DNA from: Candidatus Avanaerovorax faecigallinarum
GTDB lineage: Bacteria; Bacillota; Clostridia; Peptostreptococcales; Anaerovoracaceae
NCBI GenBank assembly: GCA_019113145.1
Contig: DXHZ01000044.1
Span: forward strand, 1-44,316
Direction of reading: 5' to 3'
DNA length: 44,316 nt
This document shows positions 7,881 through 17,683 of this stretch, piece after piece. Below the pieces are notes generated by a model that was given only the letters and a program-made list of their open reading frames with translations, ran no database searches and was not told the DNA's origin. The first letter of the stretch is position 1. Each line of letters starts with the position of its first letter. The position numbers and the translations under genes were made by a program.

Positions 7881-10645
7881 TGGCTATGAAGGTACATGAA
7901 CTCGCCAAAGAGATGAACCTGAACAGCAAGGACATTTTAGAACGCGCAGAGAAGCTCGGAATAAGCGTGAAGAGCCATATGAGCGTTCTGTCTGATTCAG
8001 ATATAAAGAAAATAAAGGAAGGTGCAAGACCTCAGGCTGCACCGGCAGCGTCTGCGCCACGAGGCGCGGGAGTGAGACCTGCCGCGCCTGCGTCAAGACC
8101 GGGAAGGAGACCGCCTATCGGAAGACCTATAGTCGATAACGACTATCTGGAGAACAAGCATAAGAAGCAGGAGGAGAAGAAGGCTGAGCCTGCCGCTGCC
8201 GAGGCGAAGAAACAGGAACCGTTAAAGGCTGAGGCCCCTAAAGCAGAAGCGCCTGAGAAAGAAGCCCCTGAGGCAGAGGCGCCAAAGGCAGCCGCTTCTG
8301 AAAAGACAGAGGCTAAGAAGGAAACTCCTGCAAAAACCGAGGTTAAGAAGGAGAGCGCTCCGACATCCATACCGGGAAGACAGACTCTGAAAATAATAAC
8401 AAAAGCTGAGGACGTCAAAGCTGAGGAAGAGGCAAGGGCTGCAGCACGAAAAGCTCAGGCTGCCGAAAAGGCCGCTGAGAAGAAGCATAACGAAAAGACT
8501 GCCGACAGAAATCCGGGACGCAGGACAGATGCCGGGACAAAGGGTCCGAGAAAGGGAGACAGACCTGAAAGACCGGCCCGTGACGGAAGAACCGAAGGCA
8601 GAAAAGGTGAAAGGCCTGACCGCGCCAGAGGCGGCAGGGACGATCACGGAAATCGCAGAGGTCCTGCTCCGAGAAGAGAGCAGCCTGCGGCTTCGGCAAG
8701 AGACGAGGGAAGAGGCGACCATTCCGGACGTTCTGACCGCAAGAAGCAGCACGACAAGCACGAAAAGGACAAGGGAAGAAACAAGTTCGAGAAGTTCGAG
8801 AAGAAGTCCCTTGAGAAGCAGACGAGAAAGAAACACGTCAAGGCAAAGCCTGCGCAGACGGAGCCTGAAATCGAAGCAGAACCGTTACCTGAGGGAACTA
8901 TAGTGCTGAACGTTCCTATTACGGTTGCCGGCTTCTGCGAACAGACCGAGGTTTCCACATCAAAGGTTATAATGACCCTGATGAAGCTGGGAATCATGGC
9001 AAACATAAACCAGACTATAGACGAGGATACGGTTATGATTCTCGCCGAGGACCTGGGAATTTCCGTTGCAATCGGAAAGGTCGAGGAAGAAGCGGTTGAA
9101 GAAGGACTTGAACTCTTCGAGGACAGAGAGCAGGATCTCAAGCCGAGACCTCCTATCATCACCGTAATGGGTCACGTTGACCACGGTAAGACTTCCCTTC
9201 TCGACGCAATAAGAAAGACCAATGTTACGGCATCCGAGTCCGGCGGAATTACCCAGCACATAGGTGCTTCCGAGGTAAGAATCAACGGACAGAAGATAGT
9301 GTTCCTGGATACGCCGGGACACGAGGCATTTACGGCCATGCGTGCCCGCGGAGCTCACGTAACCGATATTGCAGTACTCGTAGTTGCGGCGGACGACAGC
9401 GTTAAGCCGCAGACAGTGGAATCCATAAGCCACGCAAAGGCTGCCGGAGTTCCGATTATCGTAGCAATAAACAAGATGGATAAGCCGGGGGCAAATCCTG
9501 ACAGAGTAAAGCAGGATCTCACCGAGCACGGAATTCTCGTAGAGGACTGGGGCGGAGACGTTATCAGCGTTCCGGTATCCGCAAAGACCGGCGACGGAAT
9601 TGTAAATCTCCTCGAGATGATACTCCTTCAGGCCGAGATGATGGAGCTTAAGGCAAACCCTGACAGGCTTGCGATGGGTTCAGTAATAGAAGCGAGACTG
9701 GACAAGTCCAAGGGCCCTGTTGCAACCCTTCTCGTAACCAACGGAACTCTCCATTCAGGACAGAGCATCGTAGCGGGAACCTGCGCTGGAAGAATAAGGC
9801 TTATGACAGACTACAAGGGTAAGACCATAAAGAAGGCCGGCCCTGCTACGGCAGTGGAGGTTCTGGGTCTTACAGACGTTCCTCAGGCAGGAGACGAGTT
9901 TAATGCCGTGAAGGAGGACAAGATTGCAAGAGAAATAGCCGAGCACAGAAAGGAAAAGCTGAGAGAAGAAATTCTTGCAAGAAATGCAAGCACCACGCTG
10001 GAGCAGCTGTTCAGCCAGATTCAGGAAGGCGAGGTCAAGGAACTTAACCTGATAATCAAGGGAGACGTTCAGGGTTCCGTAGGAGCACTTGTATCGTCCC
10101 TTGAGAAACTCAACAACGAGAACGTAAAGGTAAACATCATTCATACGGGCGTAGGTACCGTAACGGAATCAGACGTTATGCTGGCCGGAACTTCAGGCTC
10201 CGTCATCATAGGATTTAACGTAAGACCGAGCACGGCGGTTCAGACCATGGCTGACAGGGAGAACATCCAGATTAGAACCTACCGCGTAATCTACGACGTA
10301 ATAGACGACGTTGAAAACGCCATGAAGGGTATGCTGGATCCTGAATTCAGGGAAGAGATACTCGGAAAGGCCGAAATCAGAAACACCTTCAAGGTACCTG
10401 GAGTAGGTATCGTCGGAGGAGCATACGTAACCGAGGGCAAAATTGTAAGAAACGCCGACATAAGACTGGTAAGAGACGGCATAGTGATTCACGAGGGAAA
10501 GATTTCCTCTCTCAAGAGATTCAAGGACGACGCAAAGGAAGTTGCAAGCGGTTACGAGTGCGGTATCGGCATAGAAAACTACAACGACATAAAGGAAGGC
10601 GACGTTATAGAGTGCTTCCACATGGTGGAAATCGAGCGCAAGTAG
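7880..10645 (+). CDS. infB: translation initiation factor IF-2
   Basis: A 921-residue GTPase that delivers initiator tRNA to the ribosome. Residues 1-50 are a first IF2_N domain. Residues about 51-335 are a low-complexity Lys/Glu/Ala- and Arg/Gly-rich linker, of the kind that varies most in length between species. A second IF2_N-like segment spans about 340-400. The G domain (from about 420) carries G1 'GHVDHGKTS', G3 'DTPGHEAF', G4 'NKMDK' and G5 'SAKTGDG'. Domains II-IV follow. The ATG overlaps the ylxQ stop and has GGGAGG seven bases upstream. The linker opens long antisense frames that are not genes. Confidence 0.98.
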   Translation: MAMKVHELAKEMNLNSKDILERAEKLGISVKSHMSVLSDSDIKKIKEGARPQAAPAASAPRGAGVRPAAPASRPGRRPPIGRPIVDNDYLENKHKKQEEKKAEPAAAEAKKQEPLKAEAPKAEAPEKEAPEAEAPKAAASEKTEAKKETPAKTEVKKESAPTSIPGRQTLKIITKAEDVKAEEEARAAARKAQAAEKAAEKKHNEKTADRNPGRRTDAGTKGPRKGDRPERPARDGRTEGRKGERPDRARGGRDDHGNRRGPAPRREQPAASARDEGRGDHSGRSDRKKQHDKHEKDKGRNKFEKFEKKSLEKQTRKKHVKAKPAQTEPEIEAEPLPEGTIVLNVPITVAGFCEQTEVSTSKVIMTLMKLGIMANINQTIDEDTVMILAEDLGISVAIGKVEEEAVEEGLELFEDREQDLKPRPPIITVMGHVDHGKTSLLDAIRKTNVTASESGGITQHIGASEVRINGQKIVFLDTPGHEAFTAMRARGAHVTDIAVLVVAADDSVKPQTVESISHAKAAGVPIIVAINKMDKPGANPDRVKQDLTEHGILVEDWGGDVISVPVSAKTGDGIVNLLEMILLQAEMMELKANPDRLAMGSVIEARLDKSKGPVATLLVTNGTLHSGQSIVAGTCAGRIRLMTDYKGKTIKKAGPATAVEVLGLTDVPQAGDEFNAVKEDKIAREIAEHRKEKLREEILARNASTTLEQLFSQIQEGEVKELNLIIKGDVQGSVGALVSSLEKLNNENVKVNIIHTGVGTVTESDVMLAGTSGSVIIGFNVRPSTAVQTMADRENIQIRTYRVIYDVIDDVENAMKGMLDPEFREEILGKAEIRNTFKVPGVGIVGGAYVTEGKIVRNADIRLVRDGIVIHEGKISSLKRFKDDAKEVASGYECGIGIENYNDIKEGDVIECFHMVEIERK

Positions 10646-10675
10646 GAATGCTCCCGGGAAAGGTTAAGTCAAAAC

Positions 10676-11434
10676 ATGATATTTTACTTTACAGCAACAG
10701 GAAATTCTAAATACGCCGCAGAGAAGCTTCAGGCCGCCTTCGGCGGCAGTATGGAGGACATATCCGTCGCTTTAAGAAACGGCAGCCTGAAGTACCGTAT
10801 TCCCGAAGGAGAGACTCTGTTTTTCGTATTTCCCGTTTACTACTATGACGTGCCGAAAATCGTCAGGGAGTTTATTGAAAAGGCGGACTTTGAGGGCGAA
10901 GATACGCCGGTCTGCGCAGTGGGAACATGCGGATCGTCTTCGGGCAGATGCGACAGAACCATGGCAAGGCTTATGAAGGCAAAGGGCATGGATTTCAAGG
11001 CCTTTTATCAGGTTGTAATGCCTGAGAACTACCTTGCCATGTTCAAGGTGCCCCTTCCGGAGGAGCAGATCATGATTCTCAGGAGGTCGGACAGAGAGCT
11101 TAACGATATAGTCGACGACATAAAATTCGGCTTCAGGATGGGGAGAAAATCCGGACTCGCCGGAAGAACGGGTTCGGCTCTCGCCCAGGTAGTTTACAGA
11201 AACGGCAGACCGACGAAGAAGTTTTATGCAGACGACAGCTGCATAAGCTGCGGAATATGTCAGACTCTGTGCGTCTTTGACGTAATTAAGATTGCAGGAG
11301 ACGGAAAGCCTGCATGGACGAAAGACAGGTGCGCCCACTGTATGGCGTGTATAAGCAGATGCCCTAAACAGGCTATTCAGTACGGCAGCGGTACGAAAAA
11401 GAAAGTCAGATTCATAAATCCTTCGCTGAAGTAA
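10676..11434 (+). CDS. EFR1-type flavodoxin-ferredoxin fusion protein
   Basis: A 252-residue two-domain redox protein. Residues 1-160 form a flavodoxin-like domain with the FMN phosphate loop 'TATGNS' at 7-12. The C-terminal part has two 4Fe-4S motifs: Cys189, 192, 195, 199 and Cys219, 222, 225, 229, each in CX2CX2CX3C spacing followed by Pro or Val. This is the layout of the 'EFR1 family ferrodoxin' group common in anaerobic Firmicutes, whose partners are unknown. It sits 30 bases after infB and 15 before rbfA on the same strand, an unusual guest in this operon. Electron transfer is supported by the motifs; any specific role is not. Confidence 0.88.
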   Translation: MIFYFTATGNSKYAAEKLQAAFGGSMEDISVALRNGSLKYRIPEGETLFFVFPVYYYDVPKIVREFIEKADFEGEDTPVCAVGTCGSSSGRCDRTMARLMKAKGMDFKAFYQVVMPENYLAMFKVPLPEEQIMILRRSDRELNDIVDDIKFGFRMGRKSGLAGRTGSALAQVVYRNGRPTKKFYADDSCISCGICQTLCVFDVIKIAGDGKPAWTKDRCAHCMACISRCPKQAIQYGSGTKKKVRFINPSLK

Positions 11435-11449
11435 GAAAGGATGACAGAT

Positions 11450-11848
11450 ATGGGAAAGGGATACAGAACGGGAAGACTGGGAGAGGAGATAAAGAGAATA
11501 ATAAGCTCCATGCTGATTTCCGGGATAAAGGACCCGAGACTGCAGGACAGAATGATAAGCGTTTCCGCCGTCGAGGTTACAAGGGACGGCAGTTATGCCA
11601 CCTGCTATATAACGGTCCTTGGGAGTCCGTCCGAAAGCAGCGAGGAAAGGGATGAAAAGGAGAAGGAGATTCTGGAGGGGCTCAACAGCGCCAGGGGACT
11701 TCTCCGTCACGAGGTGAGCAGAAGCATAAAGCTTCGCCACACTCCCGAGCTTATTTTCAAAATAGACAACTCTATGGAATACGGAAGGCATATTTCGGAC
11801 ATCATAGAGGGACTGGACATTAAAGACGAAGATGATGATGAAGAATAA
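11450..11848 (+). CDS. rbfA: ribosome-binding factor A
   Basis: A 132-residue protein. Two ATGs compete; 11450 is chosen because AAAGGA lies eight bases upstream, whereas that site would touch the ATG at 11441. The protein shows the KH-like RbfA fold, with 'RTGRLGEEIKRIISSML' at the start and 'SVSAVEVTRDGSYATCYI' centrally. RbfA acts in late 30S maturation at 16S helix 1 and in cold adaptation. It ends in an acidic run and overlaps nrnA by 17 bases. Confidence 0.95.
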   Translation: MGKGYRTGRLGEEIKRIISSMLISGIKDPRLQDRMISVSAVEVTRDGSYATCYITVLGSPSESSEERDEKEKEILEGLNSARGLLRHEVSRSIKLRHTPELIFKIDNSMEYGRHISDIIEGLDIKDEDDDEE

Positions 11849-12806
11849 TACATTCGAAGAAATTGCAGAGGTTCTGGCTTCGGCGGGGAAGGTTCTAATA
11901 TTTCCTCATATTAACGCCGACGGTGACGCCATAGGATCATCAGCGGCGCTCTGCCGGGCTCTTCGGAGTTTGGGCAAAGAATGTTATATTTTGATAGAGG
12001 ACGAGATTGCAGGCAATCTGAAATTTCTGGATGACGGGCTCACCACATCCGACACAGGCGTCATGAAGGCGGACGTTTCCGTCTGCGTGGACTGCGGAGA
12101 GACGGGAAGATTTCCTCTTCGCGCGGAGAAATTCGCTGAGGCTCCCGTTACGGTGTGCATAGATCACCACGAGACCAGCAAAGGCTTCTGCACATACAAC
12201 CACATAGACCCGGACGCTGCGGCGACGGCCCAGCTCGTTTTCAGGCTCATAAAGGCCATGGGAGTGGAAATTGACAAGGCCATGGGCGAGGCTGTCTTTG
12301 CCGGAATCCTTACCGATACGGGAAGCTTCAGGTATTCCAATACCCAGAAGGAAACACACCTTATTGCAGCAGAACTTTACGATAGCGGTATAGACGCGGC
12401 GGGAGTGGCTCAGGAAATATTCGAGACTGTGAGAATCGAAAGGCTTCTCGTGGAAAACAGAGCTGTCGAGACCATGGTGACCCTTCACGGAGGGAAAGCC
12501 GTTCTCGCTTACGTGACTCAGGAAATGCTCAGAGAAACAGGAGCGACAATGGACGAAACGGAAGGTGTTGTAGGCCAGCTCAGAAGTATTGCAGGTGTGG
12601 AGCTTGCGGTATTCCTGAAGGAGTACGCACCCGAAGAGATAAAGGTGAGCCTCAGATCGAAGAAGTACGTGGACGTGGCGAAATTCTCCTCCGATTTTAA
12701 CGGAGGGGGCCACGAAAGAGCTGCGGGATTTACCTTAAGATGCCCTATAGCGGAAGCCTTTGACAGAGTTAAAGAGTATGTTTCAGCTATGCCGGAGATG
12801 AAGTGA
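11832..12806 (+). CDS. nrnA: DHH-family oligoribonuclease / pAp phosphatase NrnA
   Basis: A 324-residue protein of the DHH/DHHA1 superfamily. 'NADGDAIGS' (about residues 30-38) and 'CIDHHETS' (about 109-116, the DHH motif) bind the two catalytic metals; 'GGGHERAAGF' near the C terminus is the DHHA1 substrate-binding motif. NrnA degrades short oligoribonucleotides and dephosphorylates pAp. Three consecutive ATGs (11832, 11835, 11838) lie within the end of rbfA; the exact start is undecided. Placement after rbfA and before truB is typical. The TGA overlaps the truB ATG. Confidence 0.93.
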   Translation: MMMKNNTFEEIAEVLASAGKVLIFPHINADGDAIGSSAALCRALRSLGKECYILIEDEIAGNLKFLDDGLTTSDTGVMKADVSVCVDCGETGRFPLRAEKFAEAPVTVCIDHHETSKGFCTYNHIDPDAAATAQLVFRLIKAMGVEIDKAMGEAVFAGILTDTGSFRYSNTQKETHLIAAELYDSGIDAAGVAQEIFETVRIERLLVENRAVETMVTLHGGKAVLAYVTQEMLRETGATMDETEGVVGQLRSIAGVELAVFLKEYAPEEIKVSLRSKKYVDVAKFSSDFNGGGHERAAGFTLRCPIAEAFDRVKEYVSAMPEMK

Positions 12807-13729
12807 TGGACGGTATTTTAAACGTATATAAACCTCAGAACATGACCAGCCACGACGTGGTTGCCATAATGAGGAGAGTTCTCGGAATCAAAAAAATCGG
12901 TCACACAGGAACCCTGGACCCGATGGCGACGGGGGTTCTTCCGGTGTGTGCAGGCCGGGCGACGAAGATAATCGAGTATATGGACACGGATTTAAAGGAA
13001 TACGTATGCCGGGCAAAGCTGGGCGTCAGGACGGATACCGGCGACGTCTGGGGAAAGACGCTGTCTGAAGAAGAGCCTTCCGGCGTGACAAAGGAAGCGG
13101 TGGAAGAAGCCCTTGGAGCTTTTCAGGGAACTGTTATGCAGAAGCCTCCCATGTATTCCGCCGTTAAAGTGAATGGAAAAAAGCTCTACGAATACGCCAG
13201 AGCAGGCAAAGACGTGGAAGTCAAGGCGCGTCCCGTATATATAGAGAAAGCGGTTCTTACGGATTTTGACGGGGAAAATCGGGAATTCGGGTTTAGAGTT
13301 ACCTGCGGAAAGGGTACTTATATAAGGACCATATGTACAGAGATCGGCGAGGCCATCGGCTGCGGAGCGGTCATGAGCGCCCTTGAAAGGACGAAAAGCG
13401 GTATGTTCTCCATAGAATCCGCCGTTCCGGTAGAGGAGCTGCGGAAAATGAGCGCCGGGGAAATTGAAAAGCTGATGGTTTTACCGTGGGAACCTCTGTC
13501 AGGGTTCGGCGAGTTCGACCTGGATGAGGAACATTCCGCACGGTTTCTGAACGGTCAGAAGCTGCCGGTACGGGAGATAAAAAGACTGGATGCGCCGAAA
13601 AGCGGAAAGTATGAACACTTTTATAAGGTCTTCGGACGCATGGACGGAAAAAGGGAGTTCCTCGGCACCGGCGAGACGATTTTTGACGGAAAAGTATTAA
13701 AGACCGATAAAGTATTTTACGTAAGGTAA
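12806..13729 (+). CDS. truB: tRNA pseudouridine(55) synthase TruB
   Basis: A 307-residue protein. The ATG at 12806 overlaps the nrnA stop by one base and has GGAG eight bases upstream; a GTG one codon earlier is possible. The catalytic aspartate is Asp38 in 'GHTGTLDPMATG'. 'YSAVKVNGKKLYEYAR' and 'CGKGTYIRTI' are further family motifs. A PUA-like C-terminal extension follows. It makes pseudouridine 55 in the T-loop of tRNAs. Confidence 0.96.
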   Translation: MDGILNVYKPQNMTSHDVVAIMRRVLGIKKIGHTGTLDPMATGVLPVCAGRATKIIEYMDTDLKEYVCRAKLGVRTDTGDVWGKTLSEEEPSGVTKEAVEEALGAFQGTVMQKPPMYSAVKVNGKKLYEYARAGKDVEVKARPVYIEKAVLTDFDGENREFGFRVTCGKGTYIRTICTEIGEAIGCGAVMSALERTKSGMFSIESAVPVEELRKMSAGEIEKLMVLPWEPLSGFGEFDLDEEHSARFLNGQKLPVREIKRLDAPKSGKYEHFYKVFGRMDGKREFLGTGETIFDGKVLKTDKVFYVR

Positions 13730-13739
13730 GTGACGAATT

Positions 13740-14684
13740 ATGAAGGTAATTGAGGATTTACGGGAAATGAAAGCTCTTTCTCCGTCGGCCGTTGCGCTGG
13801 GCAACTTTGACGGGGTACACCTGGGACATCAGGAACTCATAAAAAGCATGGTGAAGACGGCGCGGCAAAAGAATCTTAATGCCGTTGTCTTCACTTTTTC
13901 AAATCACCCGAGGAACCTTCTGCCCAAAGCGAAGAAGGTAAAGAACATCCTCTACAAAGACGAAAAAGCTCAGATCATAGAATCTCTGGGAGTGGATTAC
14001 ATGGTTTCCGTGGAGTTCACGAAGCAGATAATGAACATGGAGCCTCAGGATTTTATCGACGAGCTTTTGATAGACAAGCTGAATATGAGGGAAGCCTTCT
14101 GCGGCTTCAACTACAGGTTCGGCCACCGTGCGGCGGGAAACCCTGATTTTCTGCGCCAGGCCGGCAAGGCATACGGATTTAACGTGACCGAAATGGAGCC
14201 TTTTTCCATAAACGGGAACGTCGTAAGCTCATCTATGATAAGGACTCTTATAGCAGCAGGCAGAGTCGAGGACTGCAAAATGTATATGGGCAGAAACTAC
14301 GCCATAGGCGGAGAGGTTGTTGTGGGAAACCGGCTTGGAAGAACTCTCGGATTTCCGACCTCCAATCTGGTGATAGACCCGGACATGGTGACGCCGCCTA
14401 ACGGAGTTTACGTGACGTACTGCACGTACAACGGAGTGAGGTATCCCAGCGTGACCAACGTGGGAGTAAAGCCTACCATAGGCCACTATAAGAAAAATGT
14501 GGAGACTCACATTTTCAACTTCGACAAAGAGCTGTACGGAAAGAAGATAATAGTGGAATTTCTCAAAAAAACCAGGGACGAGGTAAAATTCGACAGTGTA
14601 GAAGAGCTTTCCGAGCAGATAGTGAGAGACTGTCTGGAGGCACGTAAATTCCACGAGGAAAACAGCCGTATGGAACAGGAGTAA
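13740..14684 (+). CDS. ribF: bifunctional riboflavin kinase / FAD synthetase
   Basis: A 314-residue protein making FMN and FAD. The N-terminal nucleotidyltransferase domain shows 'GNFDGVHLGHQ' (about 22-32) and 'FSNHPR' (about 54-59). The C-terminal kinase domain shows 'GRTLGFPTSNL' (about 199-209), close to the usual GFPTAN motif. It follows truB by ten bases with no good ribosome site, suggesting coupled translation. It supplies flavin for proteins such as the flavodoxin-like one encoded earlier in the same operon. Confidence 0.95.
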   Translation: MKVIEDLREMKALSPSAVALGNFDGVHLGHQELIKSMVKTARQKNLNAVVFTFSNHPRNLLPKAKKVKNILYKDEKAQIIESLGVDYMVSVEFTKQIMNMEPQDFIDELLIDKLNMREAFCGFNYRFGHRAAGNPDFLRQAGKAYGFNVTEMEPFSINGNVVSSSMIRTLIAAGRVEDCKMYMGRNYAIGGEVVVGNRLGRTLGFPTSNLVIDPDMVTPPNGVYVTYCTYNGVRYPSVTNVGVKPTIGHYKKNVETHIFNFDKELYGKKIIVEFLKKTRDEVKFDSVEELSEQIVRDCLEARKFHEENSRMEQE

Positions 14685-14687
14685 AAT

Positions 14688-15860
14688 ATGGCGCTTAAAG
14701 TGAAAGATCTGCTGGAACTTGACAGTTTCAGGGGAATAGAACTGGTGTCCGGAAAAGAAGGGCTTGATAATATTGTCTGTTCTGCCGGAATAGCGGATTA
14801 CGAATTCGTTCCCGACATAGACTACAGGAATGAGAACGCATTTGAAAAGGACAGCTTTGTAATATCCAGTCTTCTGTTTGCAAAGAACGATGAGACCAGG
14901 ATTCTGGAGGCGGTTAAAAAACTATATGAGTTTGGAACGGCGGCTTTTGCGTTTAAAAGAATAATCTTTGACAGTATTCCTCAGGAGGTTATAGAATTCT
15001 CGGAAGAAAAAAAGTATCCGATTTTTTCCTTCGGAGAGGAACTGTATTTTGAAAATATCATATACGAGATAACCGACGCGGTTCAGCAGGACGACACGCA
15101 GATTCTGTCCGAGGACAGCATCAAGAGGATGATAGACGGTCAGCTTTCCAGAGAGGAGGTATACCGCATAGCGAAGAGCGTTTCTCTTCTGTTCAGCCGT
15201 TACGTCGTTTCCACATATGTACGGCCGGAGTCTGATGGGACAGACATCGATATGACGAGAATTTTCCGCAACTACTATATCAGCAAGAAAATGAAGCAGA
15301 AGTGCATAGTCTGCGGATTTGACAGAGGGCTGTTCATAATAATAACCAGTCCTTACGATGAAGAAGAGAAGTTCAGGCTTATATTTGATGAGGTGGCGGA
15401 CAGTCTGTCTCTGGATCTTACTGGAATGTCGGTTTCAAGGAGCGGCGTTCACAGGCCTTACGAGGAGCTTGACCGCTGTCTGAGAGAGAGCTATTACACA
15501 TACATAGCGTCGGAGACCGATGGAAGAAAATATGATTCCTACAGGGAAACAGGCATGTTCAGATATCTGATTCCGAACAAAGACGCCAGGGTCTTCAGAC
15601 TGTTTTCGGACGATATAATGAAGCCGCTGGAGGGCAAGGAAGAGCTGTTCACCACATGTATGGCTTTTGTCAGAAGCGGCGGAGATATAGGTAAAACGGC
15701 AGCGGCATGCTGCTGTCATCAGAACACTATAAGGTACAGGCTGATGAAGATAAAGGAAACCGTAGGATACGCTGAAAAAAGCGATATGGAGTTTTATGCG
15801 GATCTGTCCGCAGCGGTAAGAATTTATCTACTGAGACATAAGCCTGTGACAGAAAAGTAA
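14688..15860 (+). CDS. PucR-family transcriptional regulator
   Basis: A 390-residue protein. The N-terminal about 120 residues resemble the PucR domain ('LKVKDLLEL' through 'KKYPIFSFGEE'). The C terminus carries a PucR-type helix-turn-helix ('GGDIGKTAAACCCHQNTIRYRL', interrupted by three consecutive cysteines). PucR proteins control purine or amino-acid catabolic genes. It begins three bases after ribF behind an AGGAG site and is the last gene before a terminator, so it rides on the translation operon. Its targets are unknown; the amino-acid catabolic genes further downstream are candidates only by proximity. Confidence 0.85.
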   Translation: MALKVKDLLELDSFRGIELVSGKEGLDNIVCSAGIADYEFVPDIDYRNENAFEKDSFVISSLLFAKNDETRILEAVKKLYEFGTAAFAFKRIIFDSIPQEVIEFSEEKKYPIFSFGEELYFENIIYEITDAVQQDDTQILSEDSIKRMIDGQLSREEVYRIAKSVSLLFSRYVVSTYVRPESDGTDIDMTRIFRNYYISKKMKQKCIVCGFDRGLFIIITSPYDEEEKFRLIFDEVADSLSLDLTGMSVSRSGVHRPYEELDRCLRESYYTYIASETDGRKYDSYRETGMFRYLIPNKDARVFRLFSDDIMKPLEGKEELFTTCMAFVRSGGDIGKTAAACCCHQNTIRYRLMKIKETVGYAEKSDMEFYADLSAAVRIYLLRHKPVTEK

Positions 15861-15888
15861 AAGCGGCAGATTACGCCGCTTATTTTAT
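15861..15888. terminator. bidirectional terminator between the pucR-type gene and the DUF47 gene
   Basis: AAGCGGC and GCCGCTT pair around a seven-base loop. T-rich bases follow on both strands (TATTTTATT on plus, TTTACTTTTC on minus), serving two convergent operons. It overlaps the stop codon of the minus-strand gene. Confidence 0.75.
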
Positions 15889-16503
15889 TGATTTAATTTT
15901 GGCGTCGCTGATGCTGTCGGCCGCTTTGCCGATTTTGTTGGCCAGACTGTTCAGATCTTTGGAGAACTCCCGCATTACGATAACATCCTTAAGGGTTTCC
16001 TTACATCTGTCCAGATCGCTGATATTTTCCCAGTACAGCCGTTTAACCTGATTCTCGTTCTTCTTTGCTCTGACAATATCGTCCCAGAAGTTTTCAATTC
16101 TGTCGTCGGCCCACTCGCTCATGGCGTCGGTAAGAGAATAGATGGACGAATCTATCAGTCTTATCATTTCAACGTTTTTCCGCGTAGGACTGTAGTGGAA
16201 AAACAGAATGAAATCCTTAAGGTCTTTAATCTTATCAGTGACGTCGTCTATGGACCGGGACAGAGAAAAGAGGTCGTGACGGTCCAGAGGCGTTATAAAG
16301 GAGTTTTCAACGTAGTCGATAAGATCTCTGCGGACTTTGTCGGCTTTTTTTTCACAGGCTTCAATTTCTTCTGCCAGATCCTCCTCGTTATTTTCAGCAA
16401 GACGAAGAAGAAGCAGACTGCTTCGCATCGTTATCTCACACTGCCGTTTCAGCATATGATAAAAATTGGGGCGCTCGCCCTTTTTAAAGAAACTCTTTTT
16501 CAT
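15880..16503 (-). CDS. DUF47 family protein (PhoU-like, PiT partner)
   Basis: A 207-residue, all-helical, highly charged protein of the DUF47/PhoU_div group. The start at 16503 is chosen because AGGAG lies eight bases upstream; an earlier in-frame ATG overlaps the transporter gene. DUF47 proteins are almost always encoded next to a PiT phosphate transporter and are thought to regulate it, as here, where it follows PiT by 14 bases. No catalytic motif is seen. Confidence 0.9.
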   Translation of the reverse strand: MKKSFFKKGERPNFYHMLKRQCEITMRSSLLLLRLAENNEEDLAEEIEACEKKADKVRRDLIDYVENSFITPLDRHDLFSLSRSIDDVTDKIKDLKDFILFFHYSPTRKNVEMIRLIDSSIYSLTDAMSEWADDRIENFWDDIVRAKKNENQVKRLYWENISDLDRCKETLKDVIVMREFSKDLNSLANKIGKAADSISDAKIKSIK

Positions 16504-16517
16504 ATTTTCAGCTCCTG

Positions 16518-17510
16518 TCATATCAGAATAAGTATTTTAAACATGACGGCTCCAATCAGAGCCGATGCGGGAATTGTAATGAGCCATGCGGCTGCAATAC
16601 GGCCGGTTATCGTCCAGTTGACGCCCTTTGGCGTCTTTTCGGTACCCACCCCCATTACCGATGACGTAACAACCTGAGTTGCGCTTATGGGGAGCCCTGT
16701 CACGTTCGCTGCAGATATGACGAAAATAGTCGCCATCTGGGATGCGAAAGAATTCTGGATATTGATTTTAGTTATGTCCATGCCGACGGTTTTAATCATG
16801 TTGTATCCGCCTGTAACCGTACCCAGAGCAAGAGCGGCCGAACAGGAAAGCATCAGCCAGAAGGGCACCGAGATTTCAGAACCGTAAAAGGATGCGAGTC
16901 CTATAGCGATAAGTCCCATCACCTTCTGGGCGTCGTTGCTTCCGTAGCTGAACGCCAGGAAAAAACTGCTGAGCTTGTGGAGAAACATGATTCTGCGGCT
17001 CCATACTATGGTGGCGTTTTTCAGCATACGGTTCTGAAGCATCAGGAAAATATATCCCATGAAAAAACCGGCGACAGGCGATATGAACATGGCCAGAATC
17101 ACTTTCACAAAGATAGAATGCCACATTATGTATACTGTGCCGTAGCCTGCAATTCCGCTTCCGATCATGGAGCCTATCATGGAATGAGAAGCGCTGGATG
17201 GAAGTCTGACTATCCATGTGAATATGTTCCACACGAGACTTCCGGCAAAGGCTGCCGTTACAAAGGTGAAGCAGCCGTCACGATTGCCTGTAAGAAGCGG
17301 AACCGGATTCACGATGTTTTCCGATATGGTAAAAGCCACTGCAGTTCCAAGAAGGACGGAACCCAGAAAGTTGGCAATTCCGGCTGTGCCGACGGCTCGT
17401 CCTGCCGAGAGGAGGCGGGAAGATATAGAGGTGGCGACGACTGTGCCGCCGTCATGCATTCCGTTTATATATGCGAAAATCAGACCGATAAAAATCATAA
17501 AATAGAACAT
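16518..17510 (-). CDS. pit: PiT-family inorganic phosphate transporter
   Basis: A 330-residue membrane protein with about nine to ten spans. The two PiT repeat signatures are visible: 'NGMHDGGT' near residue 15 and 'YGSNDAQKVMG' near 190. PiT proteins carry metal-phosphate complexes using the proton or sodium gradient. The length is typical of Firmicutes members. AGGAG lies seven bases before the ATG. It is co-transcribed with the downstream DUF47 gene. No Pho box was recognised upstream. Confidence 0.92.
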   Translation of the reverse strand: MFYFMIFIGLIFAYINGMHDGGTVVATSISSRLLSAGRAVGTAGIANFLGSVLLGTAVAFTISENIVNPVPLLTGNRDGCFTFVTAAFAGSLVWNIFTWIVRLPSSASHSMIGSMIGSGIAGYGTVYIMWHSIFVKVILAMFISPVAGFFMGYIFLMLQNRMLKNATIVWSRRIMFLHKLSSFFLAFSYGSNDAQKVMGLIAIGLASFYGSEISVPFWLMLSCSAALALGTVTGGYNMIKTVGMDITKINIQNSFASQMATIFVISAANVTGLPISATQVVTSSVMGVGTEKTPKGVNWTITGRIAAAWLITIPASALIGAVMFKILILI

Positions 17511-17683
17511 GTTATCACTCCTGAATTGTATACCATAAATTATATATGTGTAACAAATGCGTGCGCTTTTAAAACTTACAAAATTTTGCCGTCAAATTAG
17601 GAGTAATACCAAAACATCTGTTTATCGAATAGTTATAAAATTTATCCATAAGTAAAATGCTTCTGTACAAAGGAGAGTGTACG

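Noticed and set aside
8143-8836. Long antisense frames across the infB linker
   Set aside because: They mirror the low-complexity Lys/Glu/Ala codons of the IF-2 linker; no ribosome sites and no recognisable protein motifs.
8160-8880. Tandem repeat in infB
   Set aside because: The similarity between segments is low-complexity codon usage (GAAGCC, AAGGCT), not a repeat unit of fixed length.
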